64,000 nucleotides of DNA from DASUAS01 sp963750045 (GTDB lineage: Bacteria; Actinomycetota; Acidimicrobiia; IMCC26256; DASPTH01). The stretch is from NCBI GenBank assembly GCA_963750045.1, contig CAVVPD010000003.1:186001-250000 (forward strand). The letters run 5' to 3'. Shown here piece after piece: positions 8,474 through 17,425 of this stretch; the first letter of the stretch is position 1, and every line of letters begins with the position of its first letter. Both the position numbers and the translations under genes were made by a program. The notes beneath the pieces were generated by a model that had not been told where the DNA came from, searched no databases, and was given only the letters and a program-made list of their open reading frames with translations.

Positions 8474-9754
8474 TCACACCGAGCGCGGCACGTCCTTCCA
8501 CGGCACCTCGCGCGACGCGTCCGGCTCCTTGGGGAGCCCCAGCACGCGCTCGCCGAGGATGTTGCGCATGATGGCCGACGTCCCGCCCTCGATGGTGTTG
8601 GCCTGCGAGCGCAGGAAGCCGCGCGCGACCGTACGCGGGTCGTCGTGCGCGGTCGGCGACCAGCTCAGGGTGGCCTCGCCGGTGAGCCCCTCGCCCTCCC
8701 AGGCGACGCCCGACGCGCCCTCGAGATCGACGGCCAGCTTCTGGACCCGCTGGTTGAACTCCGCGCTCTGCAGCTTGGTGATCGAGCCCTCGGGCCCGGC
8801 CTCCGCGCCCCGCCGGCGACGGTCGGCCGCCCGCTGGTTGTTGAGGCCGATGATCCGGTGGTCCATCCACGCCGCCGCCAGCCGTTGGCGGAGCCGGGGG
8901 TCGTCGACCGGCCCGTGACGGTCGATGATCCGCTGGATCGGGCTCCCTCCGATGGTGTCGCCGCTCACCGAACCGGGTCCCGACAGGGACACCCGCTCGT
9001 TCATCAGCGTGGTGATCGCGACGCGCCACCCGTCGCCGACGGGGCCGAGCCGCCAGGCGTCGGGCACACGCGCGCCGTCGAAGTACACCTCGTTGAACTC
9101 GGCGTCCCCGGTGATCTGGCGCAGCGGGCGCACCTCGACGCCGGGCGACCGCATGTCGATCACGAAGTAGCTCAGACCCCGATGCTTGGGCTGATCGGGA
9201 TCGGTCCGGGCCAGCAGCATGCCGTAGCGCGCCAGGTGTGCGAGCGAGGTCCACACCTTCTGCCCGTCGACCACCCACTCGTCACCGTCGCGCTCGGCGC
9301 GAGTCGCCAGGCCCGCGACGTCGGAACCGGCGCCCGGTTCGCTGAAGAGCTGGCACCAGATCTCCTCGTTCGTCGCGATCCCGCGGAGGAACCGCGCCTT
9401 GACCTCCTCGCTGCCCCAGGCGATCACCGTCGGCCCACCCATGCCGATCCCGATGATGTTCGACGGCCGCGGCACCTTGTAGGCGTTCAACACCTCGTTG
9501 ACGGCCCGGGCGCGTCCCGGCGCGAGCGACAGGCCCGCGCCGTATTCGGCGGGCCAGGTCGGCGTGGCGAACCCGGACTCGCCGAACTCCGTGCACCACT
9601 TGGCGTAGTCGAGCCGGCCCCGCAGCACCGAGACCGTGGCGGCGTCGCCGGCGTCGACCGCTTCCATCCATCCCGCAGGCAGATGCTCCGACAACCACGC
9701 GCGGGTACGCGCGCCGAGCTCGTCGGCGCTGAGCGCGGACAGATCGGTCGACAT
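8474..9754 (-). CDS. Acyl-CoA dehydrogenase family protein
   Basis: 426-residue FAD-dependent acyl-CoA dehydrogenase. Seen: the ATPTWPAEYGAGLS N-terminal helix region, FSEPGAGSDVAGL (FAD/substrate loop), DGQKVWTSLAHLARYG, the middle beta domain, and the C-terminal RSQANTIEGGTSAIMRNILG motif that binds FAD across the dimer. The start was placed at ATG 9754 because a strong GAGGAGG lies about 6 bases upstream; an in-frame ATG 12 codons earlier lacks this. No beta-oxidation neighbours reveal the substrate chain. Confidence 0.87.
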   Translation of the reverse strand: MSTDLSALSADELGARTRAWLSEHLPAGWMEAVDAGDAATVSVLRGRLDYAKWCTEFGESGFATPTWPAEYGAGLSLAPGRARAVNEVLNAYKVPRPSNIIGIGMGGPTVIAWGSEEVKARFLRGIATNEEIWCQLFSEPGAGSDVAGLATRAERDGDEWVVDGQKVWTSLAHLARYGMLLARTDPDQPKHRGLSYFVIDMRSPGVEVRPLRQITGDAEFNEVYFDGARVPDAWRLGPVGDGWRVAITTLMNERVSLSGPGSVSGDTIGGSPIQRIIDRHGPVDDPRLRQRLAAAWMDHRIIGLNNQRAADRRRRGAEAGPEGSITKLQSAEFNQRVQKLAVDLEGASGVAWEGEGLTGEATLSWSPTAHDDPRTVARGFLRSQANTIEGGTSAIMRNILGERVLGLPKEPDASREVPWKDVPRSV

Positions 9755-9818
9755 CCGGGTCCTCCTCGGGATGCGGTCGGGGCATGCCACTCGGCACCGT
9801 GAGCGTATGCTCCAGCCC

Positions 9819-10800
9819 GTGATCCGCCGCGTGGCGCTACGTCCTCGGTCGGGACGGCCGGGAAGACGTCGACCCGCACCATCTCGACCAGGCCGTCGAC
9901 CCGGAACACGCCGTCGTGTGGGTCGACCTCACCACGCCCGACCACGAACAGCTGCAGGCGCTGCGCGGCCGGCTCGGGATCAGCCCCACGGTGGTCGACG
10001 CCATCCTCAACCCCCGCGAGCGCACGAAGCTCATGCGCTACGGAAGCTACTTCCACGTCGCGGTCCACGACTGCTCGTGCGTGCAGAACACGGTCAGCAG
10101 CCGGGAGATCGACGTGGTCACCGGCCCGGGCTGGCTCGTCACCGTTCGTCACACGAGCGACGACGGCACGCCGGTCGACCTCGACGAGGTGGCCCGGCGC
10201 TTCGAGCTGCAACGCGTCGAGCACCACACCTCCGAGCAGGGGTTCCTCCTCTGGGCGCTCTTCGACGTGATCGTCGACCGGTACTTCGAGGTGACCGACG
10301 GCTTCGACGACCGCCTCGACGAGATCGAGGCGGTGGTGTTCAGCGACGAACCGCCGCCGGCGATCCCGCGCAACATCTTCACCGTGCGCAGCGACCTGAC
10401 GACCCTGCGGCGGGCCGCGGCACCGATGCGCGAAGTCGTGAACGCGGTCATCCGCCGGGAGATCGACTTCGTCGACGAAGTCGCCATCGTCCACTTCCAC
10501 GACGTCTACGACCGGGTGTTGCGAGTCGGCGATCTCGTCGAGGCACAACGTGACCTGCTCACCGGGCTGCTCGAGGCCAACCTGGCGGTCACGTCGAACC
10601 AGCTCAACCAGGTGATGAAGAAGATGACGTCATGGGGCGCGATCCTCATCGTGGCCACGCTCATCGCCGGCATCTACGGCATGAACTTCCGGCACATGCC
10701 CGAGCTGCACTGGCAGTACGGCTACGTGATGGCGCTCGGCCTGATGGGGATCTCGACCTTCGCCCTCTACCGCATGTTCAAGAAGCGCGACTGGCTCTAG
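9819..10800 (+). CDS. corA: CorA-family magnesium/divalent cation channel (one frame break near the start)
   Basis: About 327 residues. N-terminal cytoplasmic alpha/beta domain (VVWVDLTTPDHEQL), long coiled helix, then two C-terminal membrane helices with the YGMNF signature (GMN filter) at the end of TM1 and a basic KKRDWL tail. From GTG 9916 the frame is intact, but that start would cut the first strand. From GTG 9819, one CG dinucleotide restored near 9836 gives a start VIRRVARYVLGRDGRED and the usual CorA N-terminus, so the longer form is preferred. Its stop overlaps the stop of the convergent ATPase gene. Pentameric Mg2+ influx channel by family. Confidence 0.87.
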
Positions 10801-13237
10801 CCCGGACGCGGGGCACTCAGGGCTTCTTCGTCGGCGGGATCGTCGTCGACGATCGCGTCGAAATTGCGGCGGCTCCCGATCACCCGGCTGAACCGCCAGC
10901 CCACCTCGAGCAGCGCGATGGACACGCCGGCGATGATCGCACCTTCCACCACCACTTCGGGAGGTGGAAGCTTGAGCGCGTAGAAGTCGCGCAGCCACGG
11001 CACCGCCATGATGACGGCGACCGAGCCGACCATCGCCCCGACCAGCAGCGTCTTCCACCAGTTGAACGGCCGGGCTTGCAGCACCAGCACCCAGAGGCCG
11101 ACCGCCACCAGCACGAGGGTGGCGGTGGTGCGCGACTCGAGGACCGAGAGGTCGTGGCCGAAGCGCGTGACGCCGTAGCTCACCATCGCGGCGGCGGCGG
11201 CAACCAGACCGGCCGGGATCGTGAAGCGGAGCACCCGGAGGATGAAGCCCGGGATGTAGCGACGCGAGTTCGGCGCGAGCGCGAGGAAGAACCCGGGGAT
11301 GCCGATCGTGAACGTGCTGATGATCGTGAGATGGCGCGGGAGGAACGGATACCGCCAACCGGCGATCACGATGGCGACGGCGATGAGCGTCGCGTACACG
11401 GTCTTGGTGACGAACAGGTTGGCCGACCGCTCGATGTTGGCGATGACGCGCCGCCCTTCGGCCACCACCCCGGGCATGGTGGCGAACTTGCCGTCGAGCA
11501 GCACGAGTTGCGCCACCGCGCGCGTCGCGGCCGCCCCCGAACCCATGGCGATCCCGATGTCCGCGTCCTTGAGCGCCAGCGCGTCGTTCACGCCGTCGCC
11601 GGTCATCGCGACCACGTGGCCCTTCGACTGCAGCGCCGCGACCATCGACCGCTTCTGCTGGGGCGTGACCCGCCCGAACACCGAGTTCGTCTCGAGCACC
11701 TCGGCCATGCCCTCGATGTCGTCGGGCAGCGCCCGGGCGTCGTACCCGTCGGTGTCGCCGGCCCCGGGAAGTTCGACCCGCTGGGCGACCGCCGCCACCG
11801 TGCGCGGGTTGTCGCCCGAGATCACCTTGAGCGCCACACCCTGCTCGTGGAAGTAGCGCAGCGTCTCCGCCGCGTCGGGACGGATCTTCTCGGCGAACAT
11901 CACCAGCGCGCGTGGGTGCAGGTCGTCGGGCAACACCTCGCCGGCGAGCGCGGCGGGGCTGTACGCCAGCACCAACACCCGCCCTCCCCCGGCAGCCAGC
12001 TCGTTGGCGCGCTCCCGGGCGGGCAACGCGTCGTCGGTGAGCACCATCTCGGGCGCACCCATCACCCAGCTGCCGTGGCCGTCGAAGCTCGCCGCGCTCC
12101 ACTTGCGTGCCGAGGAGAACGGCACCCCAGCCGTGCGGCTCCACCCGGCGGGCGGCGCGAACGCGGCGGCCAGCGCCACCGCGGTGGCATTGCGGTTCTC
12201 GTCCGCCGCGAGCGCGCCGAGGGCCGCGCGCACGTCGCCGGCCCCGTCGAGCACCTCGAGGTCGTCGAACACGATCTCGCCCTCGGTGAGCGTCCCCGTC
12301 TTGTCGAGGCACACGACGTCGACCCGGGCGAGCCCCTCGACCGCGGGGAGCTCCTGCACCAGCACCTTGCGGCGCGCCAGGGTGACGGCCGCGACCATGA
12401 ACGCGACGCTGGTGAGGAGCACCAGGCCTTCGGGGACCATGCCGACGACACCGGCGACCGTCGAACGGAGCGCCTCGTCGAGCGGGTTGTCGCTCAGCTG
12501 GCTCCAGATCAGCAGCGCCGAGGTGGGGACGAGCACCCAGGTGACGATGCGCAGGATGGTGTTGATCCCGTCCATCAGCTCGGAGCGGGTCAGCTGGAAC
12601 CGGCGGGCCTCGGTGGCGAGCTTCGCCGCGTAGGCCTCGGCACCGACGCGGGTGGCCTGGAACCGACCGGAGCCGGCCACGACGAAGCTGCCCGAGAGCA
12701 CTTCGTCGCCCTCCTCCTTGTTGAGTGGATCGCTTTCACCGGTGAGGAGCGACTCGTCGACCTCGAGACCGTCGGCGGAACGGACCTCTCCGTCGCAGGG
12801 GATCTGGTCGCCGGCGCGCAGCTCGAGCAGATCGTCGAGCACGACCTCCTCGACCGCGATGTCGGCCACGTGCCCGTCGCGCACGACCCGCGGCGAGGCG
12901 CGTTGAGCACGGCCAGTTGGTCGAGGGTGCGCTTGGCCCTCACCTCCTGGAAGATCCCGATGAACGCGTTGGCGACCAGCACGAGCCCGAAGGTGGCGTC
13001 CTGGATCGGGCCCACCACGAGGATCACCGCGAGCATCGCGCCGAGGATGGCGTTGAACCGCGTGAACACGTTGGCCCGCACGATCTCGCTGATCGTGCGG
13101 CTCGTGCGGGTGCCCGCGTCGTTGGTGACACCCCGCGCGACCCGCTCCTGGACCTCCACGGCGGTCAACCCCGCGGCGGCCGTCCTGCCCGCCACGGCGT
13201 CAGCCTGGCGGGCCCGGGTGACGCGTTCTGATGCCAA
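10797..13237 (-). CDS. CtpE-like calcium/cation P-type ATPase (one frame break)
   Basis: About 813 residues, HAD-IC P-type ATPase. Order: N-terminal helices, actuator loop with LLTGESDP, TM4 MVPEGLVLLTSVAF (the PEGL ion site), phosphorylation site CLDKTGTLTEG, nucleotide domain, hinge TGDGVNDALALKDADIG, then C-terminal membrane helices. PEGL plus VQELPAVEGLARVDVVC closely resembles mycobacterial CtpE, a Ca2+ importer, and differs from heavy-metal CPC pumps. The frame is lost near 12890 between AVLNAP and VVRDGHVADI; one added G in a G run repairs it. The start is TTG 13237; GTG 13198 is an alternative. Confidence 0.87.
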
Positions 13238-13249
13238 ATCGGGTCCTGG

Positions 13250-14485
13250 TCAGGAGTCGACGCGGACGAGGGCGATCTCGCCGGTGGCGTCGTCCTCGAG
13301 CACCCGGTAGCCGCCCAGCTCGGCGAGGCGCGAGCGACCTTCGTCGGGCCCGGATGCGATCAGCTCGTCACCCGCGAGCAATGCGACGGGGCCACGCGGC
13401 CGGTAGATGTAGCGACCGGCCCGGCGGATCGCGAGGAGGTAGTAGCCGGTCTCGAGCTCGAGATTGGCGTCCGCCAGCGTGCGACCGTCGAGGAACGAGC
13501 CGGGCGAGACGGGGACGCGCACGATGACCTCGTCGGTGTCGCCGAAGGCGATCGCGAGCACCGGGTGCATCTCCTCGTTCTCCTCGACCAGCCACACCAT
13601 CTGTTGCGCGGCGTCGCCCAGCTCCTCGGCGGCCGCGCCCAGGTGCAGCAGCCCCCGCAACGGAGACGGCTCGAGGGTTTCCGACGCGCTGCGCAGCACC
13701 CAGACCTCGAGACGCTCCCGCATCTCGTCGAGGCGGTCCTCGAGGTGGCTCACCTCGGCGGCGAGACCCTGGTCGTTGAAGAGCAGCGCCGAGTACGCGA
13801 GACCGATGGCCACCTCGGACACGTTCTTCATCTCCACCAGCACGTCGACGGCGCGGTCGAGGTCGGTGGGGATCGCCGGATCGTCGTCGGTGCCGGGCGG
13901 GCGCCATTCCGGTGCTCCCGCGAGGACGCGGAGCTCGGGGACGCCACCGGAGGGGCCCCGGAGGATGAGCACGTCGTCGGGGAGGAGCGTGTCGTCACCG
14001 TCGGGGTCGATCATCCATTCCTTGCCCCGCCGGATGGCGACGACGCGCATACCCACTTCGATGGGGAGGGAGGCGTCGGCCAGCGAACGGTGCGCGAGCG
14101 GAGAGTCGGCGCGCACGCGCACGCGGTGGGAGATCTCCTCCGCCGCCGCGAGATCGGCGACCAGCGCGGCCGGGATCCCGAGCCGGTGGGTGACGATGCG
14201 GGCGATGTCGACGGCGGCGTTCGCCATGCGTTCGATCGCGGAGAGCACGTGAAGCACACTCGACATCTCCTCCGCGTCGCGCGGTGAGCGCGCCGCGAGC
14301 ACGCAGACCTCGCGCATCGCGTGGGCGAGGTCCGAGAGCCGCTCCTCGAGCTCGTGCACCTCGTCGGCCATCTGGGCGTCGCCGAAGAACAGCGCGGCGT
14401 ACGCGAGGTCGACCATGAGCTCGGAGGTGTCTTTCGCCTCCGAGAGCATGGCCTTCAGGTTGCGGGGTTGATCGTCGGGAGACAT
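13250..14485 (-). CDS. Doubled PhoU-TrkA_C cytoplasmic channel regulator
   Basis: 411 residues made of two tandem copies of a PhoU-like helical domain plus a TrkA_C (RCK_C) ligand-binding domain. First copy: LMVDLAYAALFFGDAQMADE and VHELEERLSDL (residues about 22-55), TrkA_C about 115-205 with RVVAIRRGKEWM and DVLILRGP. Second copy: VAIGLAYSALLFNDQGLAAE and VSHLEDRLDEM (about 225-258), TrkA_C about 310-400 with YYLLAIRRAGRYIYRP. PhoU-TrkA_C proteins bind nucleotides or ions and gate transporters. The nearby MgtE-type channel is also duplicated, so the two may be partners (inference). It lies 12 bp from the ATPase start on the same strand and is probably cotranscribed with it. Confidence 0.8.
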   Translation of the reverse strand: MSPDDQPRNLKAMLSEAKDTSELMVDLAYAALFFGDAQMADEVHELEERLSDLAHAMREVCVLAARSPRDAEEMSSVLHVLSAIERMANAAVDIARIVTHRLGIPAALVADLAAAEEISHRVRVRADSPLAHRSLADASLPIEVGMRVVAIRRGKEWMIDPDGDDTLLPDDVLILRGPSGGVPELRVLAGAPEWRPPGTDDDPAIPTDLDRAVDVLVEMKNVSEVAIGLAYSALLFNDQGLAAEVSHLEDRLDEMRERLEVWVLRSASETLEPSPLRGLLHLGAAAEELGDAAQQMVWLVEENEEMHPVLAIAFGDTDEVIVRVPVSPGSFLDGRTLADANLELETGYYLLAIRRAGRYIYRPRGPVALLAGDELIASGPDEGRSRLAELGGYRVLEDDATGEIALVRVDS

Positions 14486-14550
14486 CGGTGCACATCGAGG
14501 ATAACCGCACGCGGGGACACCGGCGGCGCTCCGCGTGCAAGAGTGCGGGG

Positions 14551-15180
14551 ATGACCGATCTCACGCTCCCCGCCTTCACCGTCGCACCCGCGGCCGCCGA
14601 CCCCGGTCCCGGGGTCATCGTCGTCCACGAGGGCAACGGGATGTCCGCCCAGCTCCTGCGGTTCTCCGAGCGCCTGGCCCGCGAGGGCTACCGCGTCATC
14701 GCCCCCGACTTCTTCTCCCGCTCCCATGCGGTCGACCCGTCGGACTTCGCCGCGATCGTCGGCTCGGTCACGCCCGAGAACCTGCGGGGGGACTTCGCCA
14801 CCGCCGCCGACCAGCTCCGGGCCGGCGGCGCCACCGCCGTCGGGGTCACCGGCTTCTGCATGGGGGGATGGTTCACCTACCGGGCGGCGAAGTGGGCCGA
14901 CACGCTCGGCGTGGCCGCCGCCGCGCCCTTCTACGGCGGGGGGATCGCCCGCGAACTCGGCGAGACGCGCTGCCCGACCCTGCTCTTCTTCGGCGGGCGC
15001 GACGAGTACATCTCGAACGCCGACATCGAGAAGGTGCGCCGGCATCACGGCGACGCGGTGGTCGTCTACCCCGAAGCCGAACACGGGTTCATGCGCGACG
15101 GCTCACCGAGTTACCACGAAGCGTCGGCCGCCGATGCGTGGACGCGCCTGCTGGCGTTCTTCGGGGAGCACCTGCGCTGA
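14551..15180 (+). CDS. Dienelactone hydrolase family protein
   Basis: 209-residue alpha/beta hydrolase. The triad is visible: Cys103 in GFCMGGW, Asp151 in GGRDEYI and His178 in EAEHGFM, the Cys-Asp-His set of dienelactone hydrolases. VIVVHEGNGMSAQL supplies the oxyanion loop. ATG 14551 was chosen because the family N-terminus begins there; an ATG 21 codons earlier gives only a basic, non-family extension overlapping the divergent regulator gene. No aromatic degradation genes surround it, so the native ester is unknown. It sits between the regulator and channel genes of the cation cluster on the opposite strand. Confidence 0.85.
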   Translation: MTDLTLPAFTVAPAAADPGPGVIVVHEGNGMSAQLLRFSERLAREGYRVIAPDFFSRSHAVDPSDFAAIVGSVTPENLRGDFATAADQLRAGGATAVGVTGFCMGGWFTYRAAKWADTLGVAAAAPFYGGGIARELGETRCPTLLFFGGRDEYISNADIEKVRRHHGDAVVVYPEAEHGFMRDGSPSYHEASAADAWTRLLAFFGEHLR

Positions 15181-15183
15181 CCG

Positions 15184-16419
15184 TCACGTGAGGCCGAGGC
15201 CCACGATCACGAGGATCAGCGCGACCGCGCCGAGGAGGTCGAGGCTCGACGTGACGATCGGGATGCCGTGGTTGTCGGGGTCGAGCCCCAGGCGATACGC
15301 CGCGACCGCGCCGTAGAACCCGACGAGCACCGCGAAGGTGGTCGCGATCAGCCCCGCGAGCATCGACACCGCGATCATCTCGAGACTCCCCGGGCTCTTC
15401 AGCCCGGCGACCAGCGCGGCGATGTCCGCCGATACGCCGAGCAGTAGGAACACCGGGACCGCGTACATGTAGACGAGGAGGAAGTCCTCGCCGATCGACC
15501 GCAGTCCCCCGCGCCCGGGCGTGAGGATGCCGAGGTGCAGCTTGGTCGACACGCGTGCGCTGAGGATGCTCCCGAGCGCGCCGGAGTCCTCGAGGAACGG
15601 GGGGACGAGCACCAGCAGCGCGGGATACACGAGGAAGGAGGAGAAGCGCTTCTCGATGGTCAACCCGGCGACCACGTCGACCGCGCCGGCGAGCACGAGC
15701 ACCGGCAGCGATTCGCGGGCGATCCGACGCAGGATCGGGTACCGGGACCGGATGCTGGCGAACAGGGCGACGAGCGCCACGGCCGCGCAGAGGATCGCCA
15801 CGATGGTGGTCAGCCACGGGATCCCGACCAGGTAGGTCGCCAGGAACAGCGCGGGGAGGGTGACCATGTCGCCGGCGGCGGTGACGATGGGGGCGGTCAC
15901 GTTGTCGAGGTCCCAGTTGCGCCGGACCCCGAGCACCGCGACCACGACCGTGATCCCCATCACCACCAGCGACGACAGGAAGCCACCGATCACCGAGATC
16001 ACGACGAAGTCGACGACCGAGATCGTGTTCTCGAGCCCGAACGCCACGCAGATGGCCTTGGCCAGGAACGCGAGCACCAGCGACACCGAGAGCGACATCG
16101 AGAGCGCGGCCGCCAGGTTCTGACCGACCAGCGTGTCGCGGCGGCCCGACATGCGGAACGTGCCGGTGTGCACCGCGGTCCCGAGCCGGCTGCCGAGCGC
16201 GCCGAACACGTTGCCGCGCATGCCGATGGCGGCGGGTACGAGCACGAGCAGACCGGGAAGGGCTTCGAGGGTCCCGGTGATCGAGCCGAGCGTCAGCCCG
16301 GCAATCAGGTCACCGCCAGAGCTGAGCAGGAGCGCGTAGAAGCCCGCCCGGACACCCGAGGCGTCTGAGCGCAACAGCGCGCGGAAGCGCGTGAAGACGG
16401 CGAGCCACGACTGCGACAT
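15184..16419 (-). CDS. Doubled MgtE/SLC41-type divalent cation channel
   Basis: 411-residue integral membrane protein containing two MgtE membrane domains in tandem and no cytoplasmic N or CBS domains. Copy 1 has LPGLLVLVPAAIGMRGNVFG and NWDLDNVTAPIVTAAGDMVT; copy 2 has YPALLVLVPPFLEDSGALGS and LDPDNHGIPIVTSSLDLLGA. The paired acidic DN..P.V...D segments form the Mg2+ pore in MgtE. Lacking its own gate domains, it may rely on the doubled PhoU-TrkA_C protein at 13.2-14.5 kb. Convergent with the hydrolase, three bases away. The 241 bp upstream show no riboswitch that I can recognise. Confidence 0.85.
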   Translation of the reverse strand: MSQSWLAVFTRFRALLRSDASGVRAGFYALLLSSGGDLIAGLTLGSITGTLEALPGLLVLVPAAIGMRGNVFGALGSRLGTAVHTGTFRMSGRRDTLVGQNLAAALSMSLSVSLVLAFLAKAICVAFGLENTISVVDFVVISVIGGFLSSLVVMGITVVVAVLGVRRNWDLDNVTAPIVTAAGDMVTLPALFLATYLVGIPWLTTIVAILCAAVALVALFASIRSRYPILRRIARESLPVLVLAGAVDVVAGLTIEKRFSSFLVYPALLVLVPPFLEDSGALGSILSARVSTKLHLGILTPGRGGLRSIGEDFLLVYMYAVPVFLLLGVSADIAALVAGLKSPGSLEMIAVSMLAGLIATTFAVLVGFYGAVAAYRLGLDPDNHGIPIVTSSLDLLGAVALILVIVGLGLT

Positions 16420-16660
16420 TGGGACTCGGAGGCTCGTTCATTTCCTCAACTCCTGGATCGAGGATCAAGGTTACCCCGCCTTTCGGACCGATGACGCCGC
16501 TCGATCAGCTGCGCGAGGGTCGGCTCTCGCTGGTCGACGCACCAGAGGACACCGAGGCCCCACGATCCCGCGTCTCTCGCGCTCCTCATCGCTCGAGTCG
16601 AGAGCGAACGTTGTACGTGGAGCCTCGAGTCTCGACACAGAGGTCGTCACGGTCCATCTT

Positions 16661-17368
16661 TCAGTCTGCCGCCACCGAGTTGAGGATGCTGGCGGTGGCC
16701 GCGGGCTGGCTCACCATGCACATGTGCCCGGCGTCGACGTCAACGACCGCGCAGTCAGGGCCGACGTTCCTCGCGAAGCGGAGCTGCTTCTCGGGAGCGA
16801 CGATGATGTCCTGCATCGTGCGGATCCAGGTCGACGGCACCTTGCCGTGCAGCGGCGCCAGGTCCACCGGGTCGTTGCTCAGTCGGGGCGCCTCGGGCAC
16901 CAGGTGCGCGAGACAAAAGGCCATCTGCTCGTCATCGAGATCGTTGCCGAGCACGACCCGCGCGAGATCGTCGGCCATGGGACGGGGCTCGTCGTCCGGG
17001 CCGGCGGCGCGCGCCATCTCCTGGATCTCGGGGGCGAGGGTGTCGAATGCGGAGAGGCCCTGCTCGGGCACCGTGCAGCCGATGAAGACGGCGTGGCGAA
17101 CACGTCCACCCAGAAGCTCGATCATCGCCGGCATGGAGCAGCCGGCGAGCGAGTGACCGGCGAGCACGATCTCGTCGAATCCGGCCGCGTCGACGTCGTC
17201 GCGCACGGACTCGGAGCAGGTCTCGAAGCTCACCGAGTGGAGGTCGGCCGGGTGCGCGCCCCGGCCAGGGAGGTCGACCGCGGCGACCGGTGACTCGAGC
17301 AGGGGGACCAGCCGGTCCCAACAGCGCCGGTCCAATCCGCCACCGTGGACGAGAACGAGCGGGATCAT
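16661..17368 (-). CDS. Alpha/beta-fold hydrolase (esterase-like)
   Basis: 235-residue single-domain hydrolase. LVLVHGGGLDRRCW is the HG oxyanion loop, VDLPGRGAHP follows strand 4, AGHSLAGCSMP holds the nucleophile serine, and VDAGHMCMVSQP supplies the catalytic histidine. Its overall plan resembles plant-type methyl esterase/hydroxynitrile lyase relatives common in actinobacteria. No signal peptide. The gene stands alone between the channel and dnaE2 genes, so the substrate is undetermined. Confidence 0.82.
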   Translation of the reverse strand: MIPLVLVHGGGLDRRCWDRLVPLLESPVAAVDLPGRGAHPADLHSVSFETCSESVRDDVDAAGFDEIVLAGHSLAGCSMPAMIELLGGRVRHAVFIGCTVPEQGLSAFDTLAPEIQEMARAAGPDDEPRPMADDLARVVLGNDLDDEQMAFCLAHLVPEAPRLSNDPVDLAPLHGKVPSTWIRTMQDIIVAPEKQLRFARNVGPDCAVVDVDAGHMCMVSQPAATASILNSVAAD

Positions 17369-17425
17369 GTGGTCGTCTCCTTGGTCGTCGCGATCGCGCC
17401 GAGCGTGATGGAAGCGTACGACTCG

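Noticed and set aside
8465..8918. Peptidase reading frame extending 150 codons further
   Set aside because: The extension lies antisense to a well-supported acyl-CoA dehydrogenase and lacks any domain; a one-base loss explains it.
10797..13237. P-type ATPase, DnaE2 and exporter as pseudogenes
   Set aside because: All catalytic motifs remain and no in-frame nonsense or missense decay is seen apart from the same indel class.
10632..13310. Very long plus-strand ORF opposite the ATPase
   Set aside because: An Arg/His/Gly/Asp-rich shadow frame typical of high-GC antisense, with no domain or ribosome site.
16420..16660. Mg2+ riboswitch upstream of the MgtE-type gene
   Set aside because: No M-box-like conserved segments or terminator with T run could be found in the 241 bp.
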